Shown here one piece after another: positions 27,035 to 34,891 of a stretch of 64,000 nucleotides of DNA. Origin of the DNA: JASHPR01 sp963833885. GTDB taxonomy: Bacteria; Actinomycetota; Actinomycetes; Streptosporangiales; Streptosporangiaceae. The notes beneath the pieces are model-generated. The model was not told the origin of the DNA. It searched no databases and worked only from the letters and a program-made list of their open reading frames with translations. The stretch covers positions 65,035-129,034 of the forward strand of contig CAWHZU010000010.1 in NCBI GenBank assembly GCA_963833885.1. Direction: 5' to 3'. Positions within the stretch are counted from its first letter, which is position 1. Every line of letters starts with the position of its first letter. The position numbers and the translations under genes are program-made.

Positions 27035-28234
27035 TGGCCGCCAGGCACGCCGAGATCGCCGGGGCAGGCCTGTCCGGGCTCATGGCCGCCACCCGGCTGG
27101 CCCAGCTCGGCTGGAGCGTCCGGCTGCACGAGCGCGGCAGCGAGCTGCGGATGTTCGGGGCCGGGATATGGCTGTGGGAGAACGGCCTGCGCTCGCTCGA
27201 GGCCGCGGGGGCGCTGGATGCGGCGGTCGCCCGCGCCCAGGTGATCAAGGAATGGCGGGTCGCCGACGAGCACGGCCGAACCCTGTTCTCACGGCCCATG
27301 ACCGCTGACGACCGGCTGCTGCTGCCGCCGCGCGCCGACCTGTACGAGGCGCTGATCCAGCGCGCCGAGAAGCTCGGCGTGGACATCGTGACCAGCTCGA
27401 CCGCGGTGGCGGCCAGCCCGGACGGAGTGCTCGAGCTCGAGTCGGGCCGCCAGCACCGCGCCGACCTGGTCATCGTGGCGGACGGTGCGTTCTCCCGGTT
27501 GCGGGAGGGCCTGCTGTGCACCGCGTCGATCGACTACGGCATCGAGGCCGGCATCCGCATGCTCATCGACAGGAGCGCCGGATACCCCGACGACGTGTGC
27601 ACCGAATACTGGAACGACCGGTGGCGGCTGCTCTACAACCCCTGCACCGACGGCCAGGACTACATCTTCCTGAGTGCCCCCGTCAGCGACGAGCGGGCCA
27701 GGCGGATGCCGATCGACCGTGAGCTCTGGCGCGAGAAGTTCCCGGTCGTCGCCGACGTGATCGAGCGCTTTACCGAGGCCAGCCGCTGGGACCGGCTCGT
27801 CAACGTGCGCTGCCGTGCCTGGTCGGCGGGCAAGCGTCGCCATCATCGGCGACGCCGCCCACGCGATGCCGCCGAATCTGGGCCAGGCCGCGAACATGGC
27901 CTTCACGAACGCCATGTCCCTGGCGGACGCGGTCACCACGGCCGCGGACATCCCGCTTGCCTTGCGGGACTGGGAGAAGCGCGAGCGCCCGCTGACCGAC
28001 CACGTCCAGCGGTTCTCCTACTACTACGGCTTCTTTCTTGGACGATGGCCGGGCAACCTGCTTGCCCTGCGGGCCGACGTACTCCGGGTCCTGCAGTCGA
28101 GCGCGTGGTTCGAGCAGGCGCTGAACCGCGGCGCCCGGCACATCCCAGCGGGCGCGAGCGGCAACGGCTCTCCCCGCCACCCGGGCGATGACGCCCGCCA
28201 CATGCTTGCACAAGGAGGGGACGACCGATGGTAG
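27034..28234 (+). pseudogene. FAD-dependent monooxygenase, interrupted by a frameshift
   Basis: The first frame gives a normal aromatic monooxygenase N-terminus (IAGAGLSGLMAATRLAQLGWSVRLHERG; then LVIVADGAFSRLR). After residues RAWSAG, near 27,832, the frame is lost. The missing part, with the FAD motif VAIIGDAAHAMPPNLGQAANM, continues one frame on to the stop at 28,234. Removing one A from the GCAAGC at 27,830-27,835 joins the two halves into a protein of about 400 residues. The intact first frame would give a useless C-terminus ending at 28,191. Either a recent mutation or a sequencing error in an otherwise intact operon. Confidence 0.83.
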
Positions 28235-29625
28235 CCGTGCAGCAGACCAACCGGAAATGGACCAGCCACCTCGTAGAACATCGCTCGATCGACTACGTTC
28301 CCCCGTCGGAAAGGCACGGCCGGGTACGTGATCAGTTCACGGTCTGGACCGCCGCGAACGCCACCGCCCTCAACATCTTCTTCGGCAGCCTGGCCATTCT
28401 GCTCGGCCTCAATTTTGTCTGGGCTATTGTCGCCATTGTCGTTGGCACCGTCGTCGGCGCGCTGATGACCTCTTTGCATGCATTGCAGGGGCCGAAACTG
28501 GGCCTGCCGCAGCTGCTGCAGAGCCGGGCGCAGTTTGGCTACTACGGCGCGGTGATCTTCTTCCTGGGATTCATCGTCGTCGAGTTCGGCTTCATGGCGT
28601 CGCAGCTTGTGATCCAGGCGTACTCGATGCACCAGGTGGTTCCCGCGGTCAGCATTCCGGTATGGGCTCTCATAGCCGTTATCCCGGTCACGCTGATCGC
28701 CATCTTCGGCTATGACTGGGTGCACCGCTGGCAGCGCTGGGCGACCATAGTGCTTTCCATCACCGCGGTCGTGATGCTGATCCAGGCGCTGACCTACAAC
28801 GGGCATCTCGCGAAGTCAGCCAGTGGCACGGCCGCGCCCCCGCTCGCGCTGTTCCTCGTGGTGACGGTCATCTTCGTCATCAACATCGCCGGGTGGGCGC
28901 CGAACGTCAGCGACTACTCTCGATACCTGCCGGAGGACGTTCGCTTCTGGCCGGTGTTCTGGGCGGTCTTCCTCGGGAACGTGCTGCCGACCGTCGCCTT
29001 CGCGATCATCGGCGCGTACATCACCGGCCTGCTGCCCGCGGCCAGCCTCTACGGCGCTGTCCAGCACGTTTCCGGCGACTGGGCGCTCGTGATCATGGCC
29101 ATCAGCCTGACCGGGACCAACGTGTTCAATACCTACACCGGAATGCTGTCGATGATCAGCACGGCCGACACCTTCGCCAAGGTCAAGCGCACGCTCACGC
29201 CGCGGGTGATCGGAATCATCATCATGGTCGTGGCCGCACTCCTTGCCGCGGTGTTCGGATACCACTCGTTCCTCAACAACTTCGTCAACTTCCTCGACGT
29301 CCTAATCTTCATCTTCTTCCCATGGAGCGCCATCAACCTGGCCGACTTCTACCTGGTACGCCACGGGCATTACGAGATCCCGCCGTTCTTCGAGCGCAAT
29401 GGGCCCTATGGCCTGGTGCAGGCCCCGGCGGCCATCGTCTATATCGTCGGGCTCATCGTCGAGCTGCTGTTCGTCAATCAGACGTATTTCACGGGTCCTC
29501 TGGTGAAGTACATCAACGGCGTCGACATCTCGTGGATTCTCGGCTTCTTCGTGCCGTTCATTCTTTACACCATCATCGGCAGGGCGGTCGGCCGGCGGCG
29601 CGCGGCCGGTGCCATTCCGGCCTAG
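28228..29625 (+). CDS. NCS1-family permease (cytosine/purine/allantoin type)
   Basis: A 465-residue membrane protein with about 12 helices and the NCS1 features: a cytosolic N-terminus ending YVPPSERHGRVRDQFTVW, ALQGPKLGLPQLLQSRAQFGYYG in helix 3, WAPNVSDYSRYLP in the middle, and FFPWSAINLADFYLVR near helix 10. NCS1 carriers import nucleobases, hydantoins, allantoin or related small heterocycles using H+ or Na+. Its presence in this operon is the best clue that the substrate is a nitrogen heterocycle. The ATG overlaps the end of the monooxygenase frame and has AAGGAGGGG upstream. Confidence 0.9.
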   Translation: MVAVQQTNRKWTSHLVEHRSIDYVPPSERHGRVRDQFTVWTAANATALNIFFGSLAILLGLNFVWAIVAIVVGTVVGALMTSLHALQGPKLGLPQLLQSRAQFGYYGAVIFFLGFIVVEFGFMASQLVIQAYSMHQVVPAVSIPVWALIAVIPVTLIAIFGYDWVHRWQRWATIVLSITAVVMLIQALTYNGHLAKSASGTAAPPLALFLVVTVIFVINIAGWAPNVSDYSRYLPEDVRFWPVFWAVFLGNVLPTVAFAIIGAYITGLLPAASLYGAVQHVSGDWALVIMAISLTGTNVFNTYTGMLSMISTADTFAKVKRTLTPRVIGIIIMVVAALLAAVFGYHSFLNNFVNFLDVLIFIFFPWSAINLADFYLVRHGHYEIPPFFERNGPYGLVQAPAAIVYIVGLIVELLFVNQTYFTGPLVKYINGVDISWILGFFVPFILYTIIGRAVGRRRAAGAIPA

Positions 29626-29681
29626 CCCTCGGCTCATCAGGGCCTTAGCGCCGCACAGCCATCCGATAAGGAGAGAGGTCC

Positions 29682-30878
29682 GTGCTCACCGCGACCAGAG
29701 ACAAGCTCCTGCCCACGACCGTCACCGGATCATGGCCGCGGCCGTCCTGGTACCACAACAACACCAACGGGGAGCGCTTCTCGATCTGCATGACCGACAG
29801 CGCTTTCCGCGAGCAGTTTCAGGACGCGACGTCGGTGGTGGTCAGCGATCAGGAGCGGGCCGGGCTGGACATCCTGACCAACGGCGACTACCACCTGGAC
29901 CCCGAGACGGCCGGGAGGTCCTGGCTGCATTACCCGCTCGACCGGATAGGCGGCCTCTCGGCGGACGAGTACCTGCCGCCGTCGGAACAGCTCTACGAGT
30001 ACCCGCGCGGCACGCTGCTCAATGAAATCTTCACCAACGCCTGGATGTGGCCCAAGGCCGTCGAGAAGATCTCGCTCAGCAAGCCCATGGACTTCGACCG
30101 CATCTGGGAAGTCGCGCAGAGCAAGACGGACCGGCCGGTGAAGTTCGGCACGATATCGGCGCAGACGCTGGCGGACTTCGTGCGGGTCGGCGCCGACGTC
30201 TATGCGGACCAGCGCGCGCTGGTTGAGGACATGGCCGAGCTGCTCAACGCCGAGCTGCGCAAGCTCGCGGCGGCGGGCTGCACGGTCATCCAGGTGGAGG
30301 AGCCCGCCATTCACGCACTCGCGGCCGTCGACCCCGGGCACCCCGACCTCGACTTCCTGATCGAGGCGTTCAATCACGAGGTGGACGGCCTGGGCAACGT
30401 TGAAGTGTGGGCGCATACGTGCTGGGGGAACCCGAACATGCAGCGGGTCTACCGCGCCCGGTCATACGAGGCCTCGGTGGAGATCTTCATGGAGCGGCTG
30501 AACATCGACGTCTGGACCATTGAGGCCAAGGACAACGGCCAGGAAGCCCTTCCGCACCTGGCTAAATACCGCGATTCCGGCCGGGTGAAGATCGCGCTGG
30601 GCGTGGTGAGCCACCGCGACCTGACGGCCGACACACCCGACCAGGTTGCTCAGGAGATCCGCCAGGCGCTCACGTACGTTGCCCCGGAGAACTTGATCCT
30701 CAGCTCGGATTGCGGCTTCGGCCGCGAGGGCTGTCCACGCAACATCGCCCTGTACAAGGCGGCCGGCATCGCCCAGGGCGCGAATATCGTCCGGAGAGAA
30801 CTCGGCGCGAACGGGACAGAGGTGCGCATAGCCAGGGACCTAGCCAGCAACGCCGAAGCCGGCGCCCGCGCCGAGTAG
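29682..30878 (+). CDS. MetE-like cobalamin-independent methyltransferase domain protein
   Basis: A 398-residue protein matching the C-terminal (catalytic) half of cobalamin-independent methionine synthase. It begins LPTTVTGSWPRP; the zinc ligands appear in EVWAHTCWGNPN (His, Cys), a nearby Glu, and SSDCGFGREGCPRN (Cys). The N-terminal MetE half is absent. Proteins of this type may transfer methyl groups from or to small molecules; whether this one makes methionine is doubtful. It is the last gene of the operon (56-base gap after the permease, AAGGAG site), which hints that the substrate may be methylated. Confidence 0.82.
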   Translation: MLTATRDKLLPTTVTGSWPRPSWYHNNTNGERFSICMTDSAFREQFQDATSVVVSDQERAGLDILTNGDYHLDPETAGRSWLHYPLDRIGGLSADEYLPPSEQLYEYPRGTLLNEIFTNAWMWPKAVEKISLSKPMDFDRIWEVAQSKTDRPVKFGTISAQTLADFVRVGADVYADQRALVEDMAELLNAELRKLAAAGCTVIQVEEPAIHALAAVDPGHPDLDFLIEAFNHEVDGLGNVEVWAHTCWGNPNMQRVYRARSYEASVEIFMERLNIDVWTIEAKDNGQEALPHLAKYRDSGRVKIALGVVSHRDLTADTPDQVAQEIRQALTYVAPENLILSSDCGFGREGCPRNIALYKAAGIAQGANIVRRELGANGTEVRIARDLASNAEAGARAE

Positions 30879-30912
30879 CCGGGCGACCCGCGAACGCGCC
30901 GCAGCGGATGAG

Positions 30913-31437
30913 TTAGAGGAACCCGGCGAGCCGGTACAGCACCAGGGACCCGGCCACGGCAACGTTCAGGCTTGCGCCGGTGCCGACCATCGGGATCTCC
31001 ACGGCAACGTCGAGCAGGTCGATGGCATCGGGCGGGATTCCGGTCTGCTCGTGCCCGAGCACCGCGATCGTGCGCTGCCGGGCGGGCGGCAGGTCGGCGA
31101 GCCGGATTGCCTCGTCGGCGAGCTCGATGCCGACAATGCGCGATCCTGCCGACCGCTGCTGCGCCAGCCACCGGCAGGCGTCGCGTCCGGCCCAGTGCAC
31201 GCAGGCCGGGCGCCGCAGCGTGTTCCCGCGTGCCAGCGCCTCGGGTACCCACGGCAGGCGCGGCACGGCCAGGCAGGCGCCAACCGCGTCGCAGGTGCGC
31301 AGCAGCGTGCCGAGGTTGACGCCGTGCAGCGGCCACAGCGGCGCGGCGATGATGTGGTCCCAGCACGGGTGGCGGCGGGCACGGCGCTGGCGGGCGATAT
31401 CCCTGCGGGTACTTGCCCGGATCTGCGGGCCGCTCAC
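30913..31437 (-). CDS. TrmH (SpoU) family RNA 2'-O-methyltransferase
   Basis: A 174-residue SPOUT enzyme with all three family motifs: NLGTLLRTCDAVGA (motif 1, with the conserved N and R), AVLGHEQTGIPPDAI (motif 2), and EIPMVGTGASLNVAVAGSLVLYRL (motif 3), which form the trefoil-knot SAM site. Such enzymes methylate the ribose 2'-OH of tRNA or rRNA. It lacks the N-terminal substrate-binding domain of the rRNA members, so a tRNA target is slightly more likely. Convergent with the MetE-like gene. Confidence 0.85.
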   Translation of the reverse strand: MSGPQIRASTRRDIARQRRARRHPCWDHIIAAPLWPLHGVNLGTLLRTCDAVGACLAVPRLPWVPEALARGNTLRRPACVHWAGRDACRWLAQQRSAGSRIVGIELADEAIRLADLPPARQRTIAVLGHEQTGIPPDAIDLLDVAVEIPMVGTGASLNVAVAGSLVLYRLAGFL

Positions 31438-31571
31438 CGGTCGGCTGGACGCTCCGGGACGAAGCGGGGCTCAGCGTTGCTCATCTACGCGGTGCTTCGC
31501 GGCGCACCGGGGCCATCGCCGAGATGGGTTGATCGCTGCCAGCGTACGCCCGCGGGACGTACGGTCGCAGG

Positions 31572-32045
31572 GTGACATCGTCGCGATTCGTGGTGCAGCT
31601 CCATGACGCCACCGCGCTGCACTATGACCTGCGGATCCAGATCGGCGACGTGCTGCGGTCGTGGGCCGTGCCCAAGGGGCCCTCGCTGGATCCCGCGGTC
31701 CGGCGGCTGGCCGTGCCGGTCGAGGACCATTCCCTGGAAGCCGGGGACTTCGAGGGTGTTCACGAGGGGCAGTCGCGCGGCAGCGGCGCGGTGATCATCT
31801 GGGACGAGGGACCCGCCGAGATCGTGCGCGACGAGCCGGATCACCTGTCGTTCGACCTGCGTGGCGCCAAGCTGTGCGGCGGTTTCGCGCTGACCCGGAC
31901 GGGCCAGCGCCGCTGGATCCTGATCAAGGTCAAAGACGCGCAGGCCAGGCCGGGCTCGGACATCACCGCCGAGCGGCCGGAGAGCGTGCGCAGCGGAAGG
32001 CTCTGGCAGGACCTCGCGAGCGAAGCGGGGGGCGGCCCGGCTTAG
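31572..32045 (+). CDS. Stand-alone LigD-type 3'-phosphoesterase domain
   Basis: A 157-residue protein equivalent to the phosphoesterase (PE) domain of the NHEJ ligase LigD. The active-site pattern H-x5-H-x-D-x-R is H11, H17, D19, R21 in VVQLHDATALHYDLRIQ, and H53 in EDHSLEAGDFEG fits the remaining metal/phosphate ligand. LigD PE trims 3'-ribonucleotides and phosphates at breaks. No polymerase, ligase or Ku gene is beside it. The GTG start at 31572 is the only sensible one. Confidence 0.85.
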   Translation: MTSSRFVVQLHDATALHYDLRIQIGDVLRSWAVPKGPSLDPAVRRLAVPVEDHSLEAGDFEGVHEGQSRGSGAVIIWDEGPAEIVRDEPDHLSFDLRGAKLCGGFALTRTGQRRWILIKVKDAQARPGSDITAERPESVRSGRLWQDLASEAGGGPA

Positions 32046-32046
32046 G

Positions 32047-32850
32047 TCAGGCACGCCCGCCTGCCAGCAGGTCGTCTGCCTGCTGCTGGCACAGGGACAG
32101 GCCCATCGCGCCCGACCACCGTCTGACCTCCTCCGCGATCGCGGACCCGGCGGCGGTCCGTCCCTCACTGATCGCAAGGTGGGCCAGCAGGAGCTGCTGG
32201 GCCAGCACGCCGGTGGTGTTCCCGATCCGTGCCCACAGCTCGGCGGAGCGCTCCCACCGCATCCGGGCCCGCTCCAGGTCGCCGGCCTCCATGTCATGAT
32301 CACCGAGGTGCCGGAGCGCCTCGCCGGCCAGATAGTCGTCTCCCGTCTGCTCGGCAGCCTCGAGCGCCCGGGTGAACCTGCGGCCGGCATGGTCGCGGTC
32401 GCCGATCAGGTTGTCGCTGATCAGCCCGTGATAGAACGCGGCCCAGCCCGCACTGGCCTCGTCGGGCGCCGAGTGCATGAGCGCCTCGGCGCGCTGGGCC
32501 AGCGCTGCCAGGCGACCGGGGTCGTGCCCGCCGGGCCCGAACCGGGGGCTGCCGTCCTCGCCGATCAGCTCACGCCCGTAGTCGTGCTCGACTTCGAGGA
32601 AGTCGAGCCGCCACCGCTCCTGCGGGCCGGTGACGGCTTCAGCGGCGGAGATCGCGTCCGGGGCCCAGCGGGGGCCTGCCGTGCGGAAGTCGTGGTGAAC
32701 CGCGGTCTGTGCGGCGGCCAGCGCGAGCCTCCGGGCGGCTGGCCCCTGAGCCTCGGCGGGCCGTGCAGTCTCCAGCAGCCGGCGGGCAACGTCCCACCGC
32801 GCGGCCCAGGTGAGAGCGGTAGCGGCCGTGACGATCTCATCGGCGCCCAC
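32047..32850 (-). CDS. TPR-like protein of unknown function
   Basis: A 267-residue, mostly helical protein with repeats of TPR type (GWAAFYHGLISDNLIGDRDHAGRRFTRALEAAEQTG, YLAGEALRHLGDHDMEAGDLERARMRWERSAELWARIG, then AQQLLLAHLAISEGRTAAGSAIAEEVRRW). This arrangement is seen in helical sensor or adaptor proteins. It is divergent from the MarR gene and may be its target. Nearly touching convergent stop with the phosphoesterase gene (one base between). Confidence 0.65.
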   Translation of the reverse strand: MGADEIVTAATALTWAARWDVARRLLETARPAEAQGPAARRLALAAAQTAVHHDFRTAGPRWAPDAISAAEAVTGPQERWRLDFLEVEHDYGRELIGEDGSPRFGPGGHDPGRLAALAQRAEALMHSAPDEASAGWAAFYHGLISDNLIGDRDHAGRRFTRALEAAEQTGDDYLAGEALRHLGDHDMEAGDLERARMRWERSAELWARIGNTTGVLAQQLLLAHLAISEGRTAAGSAIAEEVRRWSGAMGLSLCQQQADDLLAGGRA

Positions 32851-32975
32851 GAAGACCCGCTCGGCGGCCGGCTCGGGTGCTGCGGCCGGCGGGTGCCACG
32901 GTCGGCCCGGGCGCGGCGGGCTGGGTGCTGATCTTCTGCTCGATCATGCAGCGCACATTACTTCGCCGGAAAAAT

Positions 32976-33004
32976 TTCGTCTATCGAAGTATTTTCGCTA
33001 GGCT
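32976..33004 (+). promoter_or_regulatory. MarR promoter and operator
   Basis: The palindrome TTCGTCTATCGAA (32976-32988; four-base arms around TCTAT) lies just upstream of the marR gene. A -10-like TAGGCT (32999-33004) stands 18 bases from TTTCGT (32975-32980), and the ATG at 33011 is only six bases further, so the transcript would be leaderless and the palindrome would block the -35. Confidence 0.5.
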
Positions 33005-33010
33005 TGCGCG

Positions 33011-33505
33011 ATGCGAGATCTGGTCGACGAGCACATCGAGCTGTGGTCCCGCGAGCTGCCGGACCTGGATCCGCGGGTTGAGGGCATCGTTGTCAGGCTG
33101 CAGGTGCTCGACCGGCACCTGCGGCGTGAACTCGAGCGGGCGCTCGCCACCCAGTCGCTCAAGATGTGGGAGTTCAAGACGCTGCACATCCTGCGCCGCG
33201 GCGGCCCGCCGTACCGGGCGACCGCGACCGAGCTCGCCACCGCGCTCGATCTGTCGCCCGCGGCCATGACCAAGCGGCTGGACAACCTGGAGCAGGACGG
33301 GTACCTGCGCCGCAGCCACGACGACGCCGACCGGCGCCGGGTGCTGATCACGCTCACTGAAGCGGGCATGCATGCCTGGGAAAGCACCATCAGCCTGCAG
33401 GACCGGGTGGAGCGGCAGCTCGTTGACGTGCTCCGGCCGGACGAGCAGGATCAGCTCGTCTCCCTGCTCCGGAGGCTCCTGCTGAGCGGTCAGCGCCGCG
33501 GCTAG
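33011..33505 (+). CDS. MarR-family transcriptional regulator
   Basis: A 164-residue winged-helix regulator. The DNA-binding part runs from about residue 55 (WEFKTLHILRRGGPPYRATATELATALDLSPAAMTKRLDNLEQDGYLRRSHDDADRRRVLITLTEAG), with the classical wing arginines in DDADRRR. N- and C-terminal helices dimerise. MarR proteins usually bind a palindrome in their own promoter and respond to phenolic or other small ligands; a palindrome lies at 32976-32988. The divergent TPR-like gene is the nearest possible target. Confidence 0.88.
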   Translation: MRDLVDEHIELWSRELPDLDPRVEGIVVRLQVLDRHLRRELERALATQSLKMWEFKTLHILRRGGPPYRATATELATALDLSPAAMTKRLDNLEQDGYLRRSHDDADRRRVLITLTEAGMHAWESTISLQDRVERQLVDVLRPDEQDQLVSLLRRLLLSGQRRG

Positions 33506-33552
33506 GTCCAGCTGCCTGCCCCTGCCGCGAGCCCTGCTACGTTGACCGCTTG

Positions 33553-34122
33553 ATGGAACCCACAGTCCCGGAACTGGTCGCGGCTGCGGTCGCCCGAGCG
33601 GCCTCGGCCAAGTTCGGTCTTTCGTGCGACCCAGCTGTCGGCGGCTTGCTGGCCGTCCTTGCGGCGCACCTGCCCGCCGGGAGCCGTGTGCTCGAGCTCG
33701 GCACCGGCGCCGGGGTTGGCACGGCCTGGATCGTGTCGGGGCTGCTGCCCAGGACGGACGTGACCGTCACCACGGTGGAGCGGGACGCGCGCACCGCGCT
33801 GCTCGCCGCGCAGGGCGACTGGCCCGGCTTTGTCGACCTGCGGCTGGCGGACGCGCTCGACGTCCTGGGCGAGGGCGGCAGCTTCGACCTGATCTTCGCC
33901 GACGCGCAGGGCGGGAAGTGGGACGGGCTCGACCGCACGATCGCCTCGCTCCGTCCCGGCGGCCTGCTCGTCGTCGACGACATGACGCCGCTGCCGGACT
34001 GGCCAGCCGAGCAGCACGCGAAGCAGGCCGGAGTCAGGCAGGCGCTGCTCACCACGCCGCGGCTCACCGCCGTCGAGCTCAGCCACGGTTCCGGCGTCAT
34101 CCTCGGCACCCGCCGGCCGTAA
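33553..34122 (+). CDS. SAM-dependent O-methyltransferase
   Basis: A 189-residue Rossmann methyltransferase of the class I O-methyltransferase group. The SAM motif is RVLELGTGAGVGTAWI, motif II is VTTVERDART, and DLIFADAQGGKW with LRPGGLLVVDDM marks the metal/catalytic region. Acceptor unknown. ATG 33553 follows a TTG at 33550 in frame. It lies 47 bases after the MarR stop on the same strand and could be read through from it. Confidence 0.83.
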   Translation: MEPTVPELVAAAVARAASAKFGLSCDPAVGGLLAVLAAHLPAGSRVLELGTGAGVGTAWIVSGLLPRTDVTVTTVERDARTALLAAQGDWPGFVDLRLADALDVLGEGGSFDLIFADAQGGKWDGLDRTIASLRPGGLLVVDDMTPLPDWPAEQHAKQAGVRQALLTTPRLTAVELSHGSGVILGTRRP

Positions 34123-34231
34123 CCATCACGGCTGCGGCTCACCCGCCGTCGAGCAGCCAGAACCAAGCCTCCGCGCCCCGCGATCTTGCCACGCGGCGAC
34201 CGCGGTCGTGCGCGCATCAATCGCTTCCAGC

Positions 34232-34281
34232 GTAACTAGTGTTACTCTGATATTCGGAGAAGCCTAGTTACTGATGTAACT
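34232..34281. promoter_or_regulatory. Two palindromes in the promoter of the gene at 34298
   Basis: GTAACTAGTGTTAC (34232-34245) and AGTTACTGATGTAACT (34266-34281) are perfect inverted repeats with GTAAC/GTTAC arms and four-base centres. Their centres are 35 bases apart. Between them GATATT (34249-34254) is a possible -10. The second palindrome ends just before the GGGAGG ribosome site (34284-34289). Confidence 0.65.
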
Positions 34282-34297
34282 CAGGGAGGCGGCGGGC

Positions 34298-34873
34298 GTG
34301 GCGAAGGCAAAGCTAGGGAAGGCAGCGCTGGATGCTCTGCAACAGAAGTTCGATGAACTGGTGCGGGAGCGGCTTGCCGGCGCGGTGATCGATCGGGTCC
34401 AGGTGCTCCAGTACGGCGATGACCCGGAGATAGAGCCGGGTGAGTTGCTGGCGCGCGTGGTGCTGCAGGCGGGGGAGAGCGGGGAAGAACGCAAGCAGGC
34501 CATGCGGGCCTTTGACGAGGTGCACCGGGACGCGATCCACGAGCTGCGGCGCGACCTCGACCGTGTTCCCGCGATCGGGCTGCTCGAGATCATTGTCGGT
34601 GACAAGGACGCGGAAGGCCCTGTCCCAGTCCGCAGGATGCGGCTGGCGGGCCCGCCCCGTGGGCTGGAAGGCGCGGAGGGGCAGCTCACCCCCGTGATGG
34701 CCCGGCTCGGGCAGGAGGACCTGGAGACCGTGGACACGCTGATCACCGCGGGCATCGCGGGCAACCGCGCGGACGCCGTGCGCTGGGCACTGGCCCGGAT
34801 CCGTGAGCGCCCGGCGTACGAGAAGCTCCGGGAGCGGGCACGAGAGATCGAGGAGCTGAAGGCCCAGTTCTGA
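34298..34873 (+). CDS. Conserved protein with possible C-terminal ribbon-helix-helix
   Basis: A 191-residue protein. Residues 1-90 are helical with a strand IDRVQVLQYGDDPEIEPGELLARVVLQ; residues 130-175 (MARLGQEDLETVDTLITAGIAGNRADAVRWALARI) have the spacing of a CopG/Arc-like ribbon-helix-helix, with NRADAVRWAL as the second helix; a charged coiled tail ends the chain. That reading is mine and not a firm family match. GTG 34298 has a GGGAGG site. The two palindromes directly upstream would suit autoregulation by a dimeric RHH protein. Confidence 0.6.
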   Translation: MAKAKLGKAALDALQQKFDELVRERLAGAVIDRVQVLQYGDDPEIEPGELLARVVLQAGESGEERKQAMRAFDEVHRDAIHELRRDLDRVPAIGLLEIIVGDKDAEGPVPVRRMRLAGPPRGLEGAEGQLTPVMARLGQEDLETVDTLITAGIAGNRADAVRWALARIRERPAYEKLRERAREIEELKAQF

Positions 34874-34891
34874 CCGCGCCGCACGGCGGTG

